Assembly: GCF_008033235.1 (NCBI RefSeq)
Contig: NZ_CP042432.1
Location: 3,286,001-3,350,000 of the forward strand
Length of the DNA: 64,000 bases
Direction: 5' to 3'
Source: Anseongella ginsenosidimutans
GTDB lineage: Bacteria; Bacteroidota; Bacteroidia; Sphingobacteriales; Sphingobacteriaceae
In this document: positions 1 through 8,856 of the stretch, in pieces
How positions within the stretch are numbered: the first letter of the stretch is position 1
Layout: every line of letters starts with the position of its first letter
Notes under the pieces: generated by a model
Told to the model about the DNA's origin: nothing
Databases searched by the model: none
Seen by the model: the letters and a program-made list of their open reading frames with translations, nothing else
Position numbers and translations under genes: made by a program

Positions 1-432
1 GTGATGGGCAATAGCGTGCGCGATTTCGTGGCCCATTACCGTGGCCAGGCCGGCGTCAGTTTTGCAAACCGGAAGTATGCCGGTATAGACGGCCACTTTT
101 CCGCCGGGCATGCAAAAAGCATTTTTCTGTTCGCTGCTTATCAGGTTGAATTCCCATTGGAAGCCTTCGATATTTTCGCTGTACCCGTTTTGGTTCATAT
201 AGGTTTCGACAGCCCTGGCAAGTTTGTTGCCGATATTCTTCACCCTGTTTGCATCAGCGGTCCCCTTGATCACTTTATTTTCATCAAGAAACTGGTCGTA
301 TTGGCTGTTTGCCATTTGCATCAACTCGCCGCTTGACACCAGGCTGAGTTGCTTCCGGCCTGTCAGGGGCACGGTGGAACAGGCTGCCAGTACCAGGCCG
401 GCAGCAAGTAGAGGTATGGTTTTCCTTTTCAT
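1..432 (-). CDS. M48 family metalloprotease lipoprotein, C-terminus beyond window
   Basis: Zinc-dependent M48 peptidase, probably anchored in the envelope and acting on periplasmic or outer-membrane proteins (BepA/LoiP-like family). The visible 144 residues start MKRKTIPLLAAGLVLAACS, a lipoprotein signal with lipobox L-A-A-C and Cys18. They end in the zinc motif HEIAH inside GHEIAHAIAHH at the window edge. The catalytic Glu is present; the third zinc ligand lies outside the window. The gene starts about 20 bp after the plsY stop on the same strand, so the two are probably co-transcribed. The + strand reading frame over the same bases is a shadow. Family assignment is strong; the substrate is unknown. 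Confidence 0.85.
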   Translation of the reverse strand, partial: MKRKTIPLLAAGLVLAACSTVPLTGRKQLSLVSSGELMQMANSQYDQFLDENKVIKGTADANRVKNIGNKLARAVETYMNQNGYSENIEGFQWEFNLISSEQKNAFCMPGGKVAVYTGILPVCKTDAGLATVMGHEIAHAIAHH

Positions 433-454
433 AAATTCAATTTTTTCGCTCGCT

Positions 455-1090
455 TCAATTCCGTTTAAAAAGATTGGCTTTCCCTTCCTTTCCTTTTAAC
501 AAGCGTTCAATGTTTTTCTGGTGAGTGATCAGTACCAATACGCAAACGCAGATACCGAAAAGCACTACTGACCTTACCGGTTCCTTTATCACGAAAATGA
601 TGACAATGGGATAAGCAAAACTTGCCATCATGGAACTCAGCGACACATATTTCGTCAGCAGCAGCATGACCACGAAAACAAGGACACAGTACAGGGCCGC
701 CTCAGATTGTATCGCTAAAATCATTCCAAATAAAGTAGCAATTCCCTTTCCGCCGCGGAAACCGGCGTAGACGGGGAAAATGTGCCCCATCACAGCCGTA
801 ATTCCTAATGAAAGCTGGAAGTTGATAAAAGGGATTGTGCCAGGATTATTGACACTAAAGATAAATGCGATATTGGTAGCGGCGAACCCTTTCAGAATAT
901 CGATTACCATTACCGGGATCCCCGCCTTTTTTCCAAGTACCCGGAACGTATTGGTAGCTCCTGCGTTTCCGCTCCCATATTCGCGGATATCTATGCCGTA
1001 AAACACCTTGCCAAGCCACACAGCCGTGGGAATGGAACCTATCATGTAAGCAAGCAGCAAAGCCGTTAGTGAATGTGCAGGGATCATCAA
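455..1090 (-). CDS. plsY: Glycerol-3-phosphate acyltransferase PlsY
   Basis: Membrane acyltransferase that moves an acyl group from acyl-phosphate to the sn-1 position of glycerol-3-phosphate, the first step of phospholipid synthesis. At 211 residues it has the normal family length, with several hydrophobic segments. The three PlsY signatures are visible: GSIPTA (18-23) with GSGNAGATN (39-47), the D-x2-LKG stretch (64-68), and GHIFPVYAGFRGGKGIAT (101-118). The reading frame opens with two Met codons and either could be the start. A TAnnTTTG box lies about 48 bp upstream. The G3P-producing gpsA lies 3.2 kb away. Identification is secure. Confidence 0.96.
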   Translation of the reverse strand: MMIPAHSLTALLLAYMIGSIPTAVWLGKVFYGIDIREYGSGNAGATNTFRVLGKKAGIPVMVIDILKGFAATNIAFIFSVNNPGTIPFINFQLSLGITAVMGHIFPVYAGFRGGKGIATLFGMILAIQSEAALYCVLVFVVMLLLTKYVSLSSMMASFAYPIVIIFVIKEPVRSVVLFGICVCVLVLITHQKNIERLLKGKEGKANLFKRN

Positions 1091-1138
1091 TCTATCAATG
1101 TTCGATCAGTACGTAAAATACGGATTATTCTTTCATTG

Positions 1139-1146
1139 CAAAGGTA
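1139..1146 (-). promoter_or_regulatory. Putative -7 promoter element of plsY
   Basis: Read on the minus strand this is TACCTTTG, an exact match to the Bacteroidota -7 consensus TAnnTTTG, about 48 bp before the plsY start. No clear TTG-type -33 element is visible at the expected distance, so this rests on the -7 box alone. Confidence 0.45.
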
Positions 1147-1169
1147 AAAATAGAAAATTGCCTGACACT

Positions 1170-2027
1170 TCAGTCAGCAATAACGGCCTTCAGGCTAAGA
1201 TCAAGGCTTTTAACTGAGTGGGTCAGCGCACCCATAGAAATAAAGTCGACCCCTGTCCCTGCATATTCGCGGATATTTCCCGAAGTGATTCCTCCCGATG
1301 CTTCGGTAACGAATCTTCCGTCAATCCGGGCAAGAGCGTCCTTCAGAGCTTCGGGACTGAAATTATCCAGGAGGATCCTGTCCACATTCCCCGTGTCCAG
1401 TACTTCTTCCAGTTCGGCGGCGTTCCTCACTTCGATCTCAACTTCAAGTGATTTGTTTTGTCTCTCCAGGTATTTCCGGCTTGCTTCGATGGCCTGCCGG
1501 ATGCCGCCGGCATAGTCCACGTGATTATCTTTGATCAATATCATATCATACAAGCCAAAGCGGTGGTTCACTCCCCCGCCTATCGTGACGGCCCATTTTT
1601 CCACGAAACGAATACACGGTGTGGTTTTGCGGGTGTCCAGCACTTTTGTACCGGTACCTTCCAGTTCGCGGGTGATCTCCCGGGTGAGGGTAGCAATCCC
1701 GCTCATCCGCTGCATACAGTTAAGCACCAGTCTTTCGGCGGTCAGGATCGCGCGGGCATCTCCTTCAACAGTAAGGACCACGTCGCCGGGATATACCTCA
1801 CTGCCGTCTTCAAGGTTTACCCTGACTTCCAGGCCGGGATGAACTTCACGGAAAATATGCAGCGCGAGTTCCACACCTGCAATCACCCCCTTTTCCTTAG
1901 CCAGCAGGCGGGCCTTTCCCCTCCTGTCTTCCGGTATCGTGGCCAGGGAAGTATGGTCGCCGTCACCCAGGTCTTCGGCCAGGGCTCGTTGTATAAATTG
2001 ATGAATGTCTTTTTCGTTTATCTGCAT
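1170..2027 (-). CDS. nadC: Nicotinate-nucleotide pyrophosphorylase (carboxylating)
   Basis: Converts quinolinate and PRPP to nicotinate mononucleotide, CO2 and pyrophosphate in de novo NAD synthesis. The start is set at Met in MQINEKD (285 residues), not at the Met 18 codons further upstream, because the extension MCLSYYKYRVNF is not family-like and would overlap the promoter. Motifs: EDLGDGDHTS near the N-terminus, LDTRKTTP (substrate-binding Arg), and GGGVNHRFGLYDMILIKDNH, the phosphate/quinolinate site. The gene is divergent from gpmI with 41 bp between the two starts. No nadA or nadB is in the window. Confidence 0.96.
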   Translation of the reverse strand: MQINEKDIHQFIQRALAEDLGDGDHTSLATIPEDRRGKARLLAKEKGVIAGVELALHIFREVHPGLEVRVNLEDGSEVYPGDVVLTVEGDARAILTAERLVLNCMQRMSGIATLTREITRELEGTGTKVLDTRKTTPCIRFVEKWAVTIGGGVNHRFGLYDMILIKDNHVDYAGGIRQAIEASRKYLERQNKSLEVEIEVRNAAELEEVLDTGNVDRILLDNFSPEALKDALARIDGRFVTEASGGITSGNIREYAGTGVDFISMGALTHSVKSLDLSLKAVIAD

Positions 2028-2033
2028 GACCGC

Positions 2034-2041
2034 CAAAAATA
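2034..2041 (-). promoter_or_regulatory. Putative -7 promoter element of nadC, immediately before the start codon
   Basis: On the minus strand TATTTTTG matches TAnnTTTG exactly and is followed by GCGGTC and then the nadC ATG. Only six bases separate the box from the start codon, so transcription would begin at or next to the ATG (a leaderless or near-leaderless mRNA). No TTG -33 element is evident. Confidence 0.45.
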
Positions 2042-2056
2042 ATAAAAAATTGACCC

Positions 2057-2064
2057 TATATTTG
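2057..2064 (+). promoter_or_regulatory. Putative -7 promoter element of gpmI, immediately before the start codon
   Basis: TATATTTG matches TAnnTTTG and is separated from the gpmI ATG by only TAAT. It lies back to back with the nadC box in the 41-bp divergent gap. No Shine-Dalgarno-like purine run fits between the box and the ATG. Confidence 0.45.
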
Positions 2065-2068
2065 TAAT

Positions 2069-3595
2069 ATGATAAACACATCCAAAAAAGCAGTTCTTAT
2101 TATTCTTGATGGTTGGGGTTACGGAAGAAACGATAATTCCAATGCAATCTTTAAAGCGAATACTCCTTTTTTCGATCAATTAATAGCAAATTACCCCAAT
2201 TCCCGGCTTCAGGCTTCCGGCGAAGCAGTAGGCCTGCCCGAAGGCCAGATGGGAAACTCAGAAGTAGGGCATCTCAACATCGGGGCGGGAAGAGTGGTTT
2301 ACCAGGAGCTGGTGCGGATCAATAAAGCGATCCGGGAGAAACAGCTTGACGAGAATGCCGTTTTACTCGATACCATCCGTTACGTCAAGGAAAGCGGGAA
2401 AAAGCTTCACCTGATAGGATTGGTTTCTGACGGGGGCGTTCACTCCCATATCGATCACCTGAAAGGCCTGCTTACGATTCTGAAAAATCACGAACTGAGC
2501 CAGGTATATATACATGCTTTTACCGACGGCAGGGATACCGATCCCAAATCAGGAGCAGGCTTTATCCGGGAGCTGCGCGAGCATATTAAGATCAGCACGG
2601 GCACGCTGGCGTCGGCCATCGGGAGGTATTATTCCATGGACAGGGACAACCGCTGGGAGCGGGTAAAACTCGCTTATGACCTCCTGGTAAAAGGCGAAGG
2701 GCGGGCAGTCGAATGCATACAAAAAGGGGTAGAAGCCTCTTATGAAGAAGGAATAACGGACGAGTTTTTAAAGCCTGTTTATAAGGTGGACGAAAATGGC
2801 AACCCCCGCGCAACCATCGAAGACGGCGATGCCGTTATCTGTTTTAACTTCCGTACCGATCGCGGAAGGGAGATTACCAGGGCCCTCACCCAGGAAGATT
2901 TTCCCGACCAGGACATGAAAAAGCTGAATCTGCATTACGTGACCCTGACGCGCTATGACAATACCTTCAAGGGAGTGAAAGTGATCTACGAAAAAGACGA
3001 CCTTAAAATGACATTGGGCGAAGTGCTGGAAAATGCCGGGAAAAAGCAGATCAGGATTGCGGAAACTGAAAAGTACCCTCATGTTACTTTCTTTTTCTCC
3101 GGAGGCCGGGAAAAGGAATTCGAGGGTGAGAAACGCCTGCTTGTCCCTTCGCCCAAGGTAGCCACCTATGATCTTCAGCCGGAAATGAGCGCCGAAAAAA
3201 TCACGGAAGCCATCCTTCCTGAACTGGAGAACGAAACCGCTGACTTCGTGTGCCTTAACTTTGCCAATACCGACATGGTAGGTCATACCGGGGTATTCGG
3301 GGCGGTTATCCAGGCAGCGGAAACGGTTGACCACTGCACGGAAAAGATCGTAAAAGCAGGCATGGCTCATGGTTATTCCTTCGTGATCATTGCCGACCAT
3401 GGAAACGCCGATTACATGGTCAATGACGACGGATCACCGAATACGGCCCATTCCACCAACCTGGTTCCCTGTATAGTGATAGACGAACAGGTGACCTCGG
3501 TTAAAGACGGAAAGTTAGGGGATGTAGCGCCGACTATTTTAAAACTCATCGGACTGGAGCAACCTGCTGCTATGACTGGAGAAGCGCTGGTTTAA
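2069..3595 (+). CDS. gpmI: 2,3-bisphosphoglycerate-independent phosphoglycerate mutase
   Basis: Cofactor-independent glycolytic mutase that interconverts 3- and 2-phosphoglycerate using two manganese ions. At 508 residues it has the standard length. The alkaline-phosphatase-like core opens with LIILDGWG (metal ligand Asp14). The catalytic Ser64 lies in MGNSEVGH, followed by the substrate-binding DGGVHSHIDH and YSMDRDNRWERV motifs. C-terminal metal ligands lie in NFANTDMVGHTG and IADHGNADYM. The ATG sits right behind a -7 promoter box. A small lipoprotein gene follows after 27 bp and may share the transcript. Confidence 0.97.
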   Translation: MINTSKKAVLIILDGWGYGRNDNSNAIFKANTPFFDQLIANYPNSRLQASGEAVGLPEGQMGNSEVGHLNIGAGRVVYQELVRINKAIREKQLDENAVLLDTIRYVKESGKKLHLIGLVSDGGVHSHIDHLKGLLTILKNHELSQVYIHAFTDGRDTDPKSGAGFIRELREHIKISTGTLASAIGRYYSMDRDNRWERVKLAYDLLVKGEGRAVECIQKGVEASYEEGITDEFLKPVYKVDENGNPRATIEDGDAVICFNFRTDRGREITRALTQEDFPDQDMKKLNLHYVTLTRYDNTFKGVKVIYEKDDLKMTLGEVLENAGKKQIRIAETEKYPHVTFFFSGGREKEFEGEKRLLVPSPKVATYDLQPEMSAEKITEAILPELENETADFVCLNFANTDMVGHTGVFGAVIQAAETVDHCTEKIVKAGMAHGYSFVIIADHGNADYMVNDDGSPNTAHSTNLVPCIVIDEQVTSVKDGKLGDVAPTILKLIGLEQPAAMTGEALV

Positions 3596-3622
3596 ACGGG
3601 GAATGCAATAAACCTTTCTAAT

Positions 3623-4150
3623 TTGAATATCCGGCTGATTTTCATTCTTCTGGGCGTTATTTTATGGGGATGTGAGCGAACTCCTCCCCCGCCGGAGAGC
3701 GCCGGCTCCTATTTCAGCCTTGACAACTATTTCGGAAAGGAAATAGAACGGCTGAATTTAAAGCAGCCCCTGGTAGAAAAAACGGTTAAAAAAAACGACC
3801 AGCAGGAAAAGCGATCCCTGAAAGAGCTGGACTGGGCCGTGGAGCTTAAAGCCTTTAAAAGTTCAGATATCAATAAGCCGGCATGGCGAAACAGCTATTC
3901 CGCCGATTCCACAGAAGGCAGCGTGGTTTACACAGCCACGGAAGACGGGCTCCGGGTCCGGACCATCCGCATCCGCCAAAATCCGGAAGGCAGGATCCTT
4001 TCGATTGTCATAGAACGGGCGGAAGAGAATTACCTGTACACCTCCAATGAACTTCTGAAATACTATCCTGATTCTCTCTATTTTATTGAACGACATCAAA
4101 AAGTCCGGGTTCTCGGGCCGGACGCGTTCCAGGTAAGCGGAAGATTTTAA
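3623..4150 (+). CDS. Small lipoprotein of unknown function
   Basis: A 175-residue protein with a lipoprotein signal: after a TTG start, NIRLIFILLGVILWGC gives a lipobox L-W-G-C at Cys17, followed by a Pro-rich ERTPPPP linker. The mature part is mixed alpha/beta in appearance and highly charged, with a Lys-rich stretch (KTVKKNDQQEKR), and ends in VLGPDAFQVSGRF. I recognise no enzymatic motif. TTG is the only start that keeps the signal peptide whole. Its position 27 bp after gpmI suggests co-transcription, but glycolysis gives no obvious clue to function. Confidence 0.7.
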   Translation: MNIRLIFILLGVILWGCERTPPPPESAGSYFSLDNYFGKEIERLNLKQPLVEKTVKKNDQQEKRSLKELDWAVELKAFKSSDINKPAWRNSYSADSTEGSVVYTATEDGLRVRTIRIRQNPEGRILSIVIERAEENYLYTSNELLKYYPDSLYFIERHQKVRVLGPDAFQVSGRF

Positions 4151-4197
4151 TAATAGTAATTCTTCCAACACTATTAGGATATCTCCGGTATTTTTTG

Positions 4198-4205
4198 TAA
4201 CTTCG
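4198..4205 (+). promoter_or_regulatory. Possible -7 promoter element for gpsA and the downstream fusion gene
   Basis: TAACTTCG differs from TAnnTTTG at one base and sits in an AT-rich gap about 90 bp before gpsA. A second one-mismatch candidate, TGACTTTG, lies about 25 bp further on. Which one is used cannot be decided from the sequence. Confidence 0.3.
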
Positions 4206-4295
4206 CAATCCCAGTCAAATTCCTAATGACTTTGTTGTATCGTGGAGGCCATGATACTTGAACTGCTGCAATTACTTTAAAAATTATTCCTGAAT

Positions 4296-5294
4296 TTGAA
4301 TAAGTTCCATCGCATTACTATTTCGGGAGGAGGAAGCTGGGCAACTGCTTTAACAAAGATCTTTGCGGAAAGCGGCGTGCATGTTTGCTGGCACCTGCGC
4401 TCCGATGCTCACGTAGAACAGATCCGGGAAAAAGGAAGAAACCCCAATTACCTGAGCTACCTGGAGCTTCCCATGGAGAATATCCATCCCGTATCAGATT
4501 TTGAAGAAGCAGCCCGGGCGGCCGATCATATCCTGTTTGCAATTCCATCCGCTTACCTGGAAGCAAGTCTTGGCAAAACCGATCCGGAACTGCTGCAGGA
4601 TAAAAAAGTGATCGTGTCCATTAAGGGCGTTGTCACTAGCGATAATCTCCTGCCTACCGATTATTTAAGCCAGCGTTTCCAGCTGGAAGATTCCAGCCTG
4701 GCAGTGATCGGAGGCCCCTGCCATGCGGAAGAAATTGCCATGGAAAGAAAAACGTATGTGACTGTTGCTTCGCGAAACAATGAACTCGCCGAAACGGTCG
4801 CCGGTTCCATCACCTCGCATTACATCCGGACGGTCATCAATAACGATCCCCTGGGGGTAGAATATTCAGCCATTCTAAAAAACGTGATCGGCATAGCCTG
4901 CGGTATTGCCCACGGGCTTAACTACGGAGATAACTTCCAGGCGGTGATCGTGTCCAATGCCTTACGGGAAATCAAACATTTCCTGGAAATTATGCATCCG
5001 CTGGAACGGGATTTGTCGCAATCAGCTTATTTCGGCGACTTGCTGGTTACGGCCTATTCGGAGTTCAGCCGCAACCGTACGTTCGGGCATATGATAGGGC
5101 GCGGATATACCGTGCAGCTGGCGCATATGCAAATGAACATGGTGGCCGAGGGCTATTTCGCCGTAAAGGGAATTTACGATATGTCCAGGCAAATCGGGCT
5201 GGAAATGCCTCTTGTATCTGCGGTTTACCGCATACTTTATAATCATATATCTCCATACATCGAATTCAAGTTGCTGGAGAATAAACTTATTTGA
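4296..5294 (+). CDS. gpsA: Glycerol-3-phosphate dehydrogenase [NAD(P)+]
   Basis: Cytoplasmic enzyme reducing dihydroxyacetone phosphate to sn-glycerol-3-phosphate. At 332 residues it has normal length. The nucleotide-binding loop is GGGSWATAL (11-19), slightly different from the usual GAGSWGTAL. GGPCHAEEIA (139-148) and the catalytic Lys195 in ILKNVIGIACG are present. The start is TTG; no ATG lies near the proper N-terminus. Its stop almost touches the next gene, a glucosylglycerol-phosphate-synthase-like fusion whose acceptor would be the product of this enzyme. That arrangement suggests a role in osmolyte synthesis besides phospholipid supply. Confidence 0.95.
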   Translation: MNKFHRITISGGGSWATALTKIFAESGVHVCWHLRSDAHVEQIREKGRNPNYLSYLELPMENIHPVSDFEEAARAADHILFAIPSAYLEASLGKTDPELLQDKKVIVSIKGVVTSDNLLPTDYLSQRFQLEDSSLAVIGGPCHAEEIAMERKTYVTVASRNNELAETVAGSITSHYIRTVINNDPLGVEYSAILKNVIGIACGIAHGLNYGDNFQAVIVSNALREIKHFLEIMHPLERDLSQSAYFGDLLVTAYSEFSRNRTFGHMIGRGYTVQLAHMQMNMVAEGYFAVKGIYDMSRQIGLEMPLVSAVYRILYNHISPYIEFKLLENKLI

Positions 5295-5296
5295 CA

Positions 5297-7537
5297 ATGT
5301 TACTTGCAACCGATCTGGACGGCACCTTTCTCGGCGGGAAAAGTGTCGACAAATTAAAACTATACCGTCTTATCAGGGACAATGAAGATATCAGGCTGGC
5401 TTTTGTCACCGGCCGCGGCGTGGAGAGTGTACTTCCGCTTCTCAATGATTCCCTGATCCCGAATCCCGACTATATCATCTCGGATGTGGGGGCTACCCTG
5501 CTGAACGGCCGTACGCTCGAACCCATAGAACCCATCCAATCCCTTATCGAAAAGAAATGGCCGGGAAAGCTGCTTTTCCGGAAAAAACTACGGAAGGTCA
5601 AAGGCCTTACCTACCAGGAAGTGCCCCAGCAGCGGCGCTGTTCCTTTTATTACGAAGACAACCTGGCCCTGGACGAAGTAAAGAAACTCGCCGCAGAATA
5701 CGAATGCGACGTATTGTTATCGGCCGGAAAATACCTGGACATTCTTCCGGGCGGCATCAATAAGGGGCATACGCTAAAGCAGCTGGTTAAAATGATGGGT
5801 TTTCCCGAAGACCAGGTACTGGTTGCCGGCGATACCATGAACGACCTTTCCCTTTACGAAACCGGTTACAAGGGAGTCGTTGTGGGGGCGGCCGAAAAAG
5901 CCCTAAGCCAGTCTACATCCGGGAAGGAAAATGTGTATCAGGCCAAAAGTCCCGGCGCCGGTGGAATATTGGAAGCCATGCAGCACTTTTCCGAATTCAA
6001 GTCATTCTACCGGGAGCCTGAGCGTGTCCCGGTAACAAAAGCCCACGGCGAGGAAACGCAGCTGCTGATGGTTTATCATCGCCTGCCTTATGAAAAGCGG
6101 GAAATAAACGGGCAGGTAAAGCGCGTCCCTCCCAAGAGCCCCAACGGCATTATTCCTTCCTTGCTTGGATTTTTCGAGGACGGGCGTTCCGGCGCCTGGA
6201 TTGCCTGGGAAGAACATAGCCGCAAACAGCCTGTCGGGAGTACAAAAAACTACATTGATGAAGAGAAGTATCCCAACCTGATCGCTTCAGCCGTTCCGCT
6301 GGGGAAAAAGGATATTGATATATTTTATAAGGTATTCTCAAAGGAAGCCTTCTGGCCGGTCATTTTCTCGTTCATTGACAAGGCAAAGTTCAACCACGAT
6401 CATTGGGAAACCTACCTGAAGGTCAACCGCCTCTTTGCCGAACGGGTAGCCGAGGAAGCCGACCACGAGGCGCTGGTCTGGATCCACGAATACAACCTCT
6501 GGATGGTGCCGGGATACCTGCGGGCCCTGCGGCCGGATCTCAAGATCGGCTTCTTTCATCATACCGCCTTCCCCCCGGCCGATATTTTTAATATAATACC
6601 CTGGCGAAGGGATATCATCGGCAGCCTGCTGCAATGCGACTTCCTGAGCTTCCATATCCCGCGCTATATCGAAAATTTCGTGGACGTGGTAAAAAGCCAT
6701 GCCCCCGTAACGGTCCACTCCCAGGTAAACGCCGCCAGCCAGTTCCTTACTTACAGCTGTGCGCTGGGGATTGATAAAATGACCAAGGAAATTGAAGTAG
6801 CCGGTAAAAAGATCCGCCTTGGAGCCCAGCCTGTCGGCGTGAACGTAGCGAATATAAAACGCATTTACCAGGAAGATAAAACGCAGAAGCAGATTGCCGA
6901 ACTTTTAAAACGAACGAAGGGAAAACGCATTATTCTTTCCATTGAGCGCCTGGACTACGTGAAAGGCCCGCTGGAAAAGATCCGCGCTTTCGCTGAGTTT
7001 CTCGAAGAGTACCCGGAGTTCCACGGAAAGATCGAACTCATTAATATATGCACCCCGCCGGCACAGGGGATGAAGATCTATGACAAGATACAGGTAGAAC
7101 TCGATCAGGCGATCGGAAAGATAAACGGCCGTTATTCCAGCCTTGAATGGACGCCCATCCGTTATTTCTTCCGTTCCGTCCCTTTCGAGGAGGTCATCAC
7201 TTATTACGCCATCGCCGATGTGGCCTGGATCACACCTCTCCGGGACGGGCTCAACCTGGTGGCCAAGGAATATATTGCCGTACAGGGGCAGAAGGAAAAA
7301 CCCTCCGGCGCATTGGTATTGTCAGAATTTGCGGGCGCTTCGGTGGAACTTCCCTATGCCATCCTGACCAATCCTTACGATAGCAAAAACCTGAAAGAAA
7401 CGCTTCTTCACGCGCTTACCATGGACGAAAACGAACGGTCCCTGCGCATGGAACGGCTTTACGAAACGGTAAGCTATTATGACGTGCAGCGCTGGGGAAA
7501 GGAATTTATGGAAGAATTGGAGAAGGCAGTTCAATAA
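5297..7537 (+). CDS. HAD phosphatase-GT20 glucosyltransferase fusion, probable glucosylglycerol-phosphate synthase/phosphatase
   Basis: A 746-residue two-domain enzyme. Residues 1 to about 240 form a HAD phosphatase of the sucrose/trehalose-phosphate phosphatase type: DLDGT with Asp6 and Asp8 at the start, and GDTMNDLSLY near its end. Residues from about 250 form a GT20 glucosyltransferase. The GT20 part resembles cyanobacterial glucosylglycerol-phosphate synthase more than OtsA: KSPNGIIPSL (~280), SKEAFWP (~348), HEYNLWMVPG (~397), FFHHTAFP (~419), ERLDYVKG (~550) and PLRDGLNLVAKEY (~647). Such an enzyme would join glucose from ADP-glucose to glycerol-3-phosphate and then remove the phosphate to yield glucosylglycerol. 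I chose the ATG two bases after the gpsA stop over a TTG overlapping it. Trehalose-6-phosphate synthase is the alternative. Confidence 0.85.
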   Translation: MLLATDLDGTFLGGKSVDKLKLYRLIRDNEDIRLAFVTGRGVESVLPLLNDSLIPNPDYIISDVGATLLNGRTLEPIEPIQSLIEKKWPGKLLFRKKLRKVKGLTYQEVPQQRRCSFYYEDNLALDEVKKLAAEYECDVLLSAGKYLDILPGGINKGHTLKQLVKMMGFPEDQVLVAGDTMNDLSLYETGYKGVVVGAAEKALSQSTSGKENVYQAKSPGAGGILEAMQHFSEFKSFYREPERVPVTKAHGEETQLLMVYHRLPYEKREINGQVKRVPPKSPNGIIPSLLGFFEDGRSGAWIAWEEHSRKQPVGSTKNYIDEEKYPNLIASAVPLGKKDIDIFYKVFSKEAFWPVIFSFIDKAKFNHDHWETYLKVNRLFAERVAEEADHEALVWIHEYNLWMVPGYLRALRPDLKIGFFHHTAFPPADIFNIIPWRRDIIGSLLQCDFLSFHIPRYIENFVDVVKSHAPVTVHSQVNAASQFLTYSCALGIDKMTKEIEVAGKKIRLGAQPVGVNVANIKRIYQEDKTQKQIAELLKRTKGKRIILSIERLDYVKGPLEKIRAFAEFLEEYPEFHGKIELINICTPPAQGMKIYDKIQVELDQAIGKINGRYSSLEWTPIRYFFRSVPFEEVITYYAIADVAWITPLRDGLNLVAKEYIAVQGQKEKPSGALVLSEFAGASVELPYAILTNPYDSKNLKETLLHALTMDENERSLRMERLYETVSYYDVQRWGKEFMEELEKAVQ

Positions 7538-8837
7538 AATAGATCATCGTCCTGTCAATGGTTTCGCTAAGCGGAAGTATCTTTGGTACGTAGCTTCCGT
7601 CAGCAGGCGCTTGTGAACGGATGCCATAATCGTCATCATTAATCACAGCGATCTTCCGGCTGCTGATCAGGGCAAGCCCCTCCGGTTTATCATGTGGATA
7701 ATCCGGGAATTCCTTCAGCAGATCCACCAGGAGTTCCTTGGAAACGGTTTTTATGCCTGCTGAAGCGAGTTCCGCTTCGCTTAGCTCTTCCATGGTCTTT
7801 CCGTTGACCAATTTTCCCGCTTCTCCGTTCTCGGGGTCCGAAATATCGCTTGCCTCTGAAATATCCACCAGGTAAATGTGCTTATAGCGGGCGGGGTCTG
7901 CGGGGTCGCCGGGCAACTTATCATCCCTTTCCAGCACCAGGAATGAAGTATTACTGATAGCCCTGATGTCGCAAACAAGTGTACCGTCATTCAGCATGGG
8001 GTAAATATACTGGACGCTTTCCCCGGTTTCCGGATCGATCAGCAGAATCCTGGTATTCTGCGAGCCCGCCCCTGCCGCCGCATTCGGGTTATTCAGCGGC
8101 GCCTGCATAATAGCTGCCAGTCGTTTCCCGTCAGTAGTAAAGGTCAATCCCTCCAGGCCCCTTCCAGCCTGCCGCCGGGCAAAAACCCTTGGCAGCAGGA
8201 TTGCATCAGAATCGGCTTCAAAGGGCGTCAGCTTTTCAAGCAATTGCCCGCCGCCCGAAAAATGAAGAAGAGAAGGTCCGTACTCCTCGCTCACCCAAAA
8301 GGTGCCGTCCCGGGCAACCGCCAGCCCTTCGGGATCGATTCCATTGGGATCCGGCTCAATTACGCGCCCCAGCGTATCAAGTGCGATTTCTCCCGTAGCC
8401 CCCAGGCCGGGAACATCATTTACCGGCGGATTAGGTATCCCGCTTGCCTCTCCTGCCGGCATATTCAGGCTGATCCGGAGAGACATGCGCATGGAATCAC
8501 CGGCCAGCTTGTATTTCGCAATATGCGGGTTGAATCTCTTTGCGATGAACACTTTTTCATCCGGGTTGGCCGCATCCACCACAGGTCCGCGGTCCGTCAG
8601 CAGGTAGAAAGCCCCCTCTTCGCCCGGAACAGCGACTATCGAAGAGCCGAACCCGCCGTTAAAAACGCCAGTCCCTTTTCGGTTACGGGCAATGACCTCC
8701 TGGCCGGACAGGGAAACAAACTCTTCCGGATAAGGATATTGCGGTTCAAGGGGCGGAAGTTCCGTACCTTCCTGGCAAGCCTGACATAAAAGGATAACAA
8801 ATAATAAAAGATTGATTTTCCGTCGAACCGCTCGCAT
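7506..8837 (-). CDS. Esterase-like activity of phytase family lipoprotein
   Basis: Exported beta-propeller-like protein of the family called esterase-like activity of phytase. The start is placed at Met in MRAVRRKINLLLFVILLCQAC, which gives a lipoprotein signal with Cys21 (443 residues); an upstream Met would add 13 residues before the signal. Recognisable stretches are LTDRGPVVD, DPEGLAVARDGTFWVSEEYGPSL, RGLEGLTFTTDGKRL, and near the end PHDKPEGLALI followed by VINDDDYG. These repeated EGLA/EGLTF plus acidic clusters are typical of the family and probably bind calcium or substrate. The 3' end overlaps the end of the convergent fusion gene by 32 bp. The substrate is unknown. Confidence 0.82.
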   Translation of the reverse strand: MRAVRRKINLLLFVILLCQACQEGTELPPLEPQYPYPEEFVSLSGQEVIARNRKGTGVFNGGFGSSIVAVPGEEGAFYLLTDRGPVVDAANPDEKVFIAKRFNPHIAKYKLAGDSMRMSLRISLNMPAGEASGIPNPPVNDVPGLGATGEIALDTLGRVIEPDPNGIDPEGLAVARDGTFWVSEEYGPSLLHFSGGGQLLEKLTPFEADSDAILLPRVFARRQAGRGLEGLTFTTDGKRLAAIMQAPLNNPNAAAGAGSQNTRILLIDPETGESVQYIYPMLNDGTLVCDIRAISNTSFLVLERDDKLPGDPADPARYKHIYLVDISEASDISDPENGEAGKLVNGKTMEELSEAELASAGIKTVSKELLVDLLKEFPDYPHDKPEGLALISSRKIAVINDDDYGIRSQAPADGSYVPKILPLSETIDRTMIYFIELPSPILP

Positions 8838-8856
8838 ATCAGAAGTGTGGAGATTA

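Noticed and set aside
5297-7537. Plain trehalose-6-phosphate synthase
   Set aside because: KSPNGI, SKEAFWP and HEYNLW motifs plus the gpsA neighbour fit glucosylglycerol-phosphate synthase better; not fully excluded.
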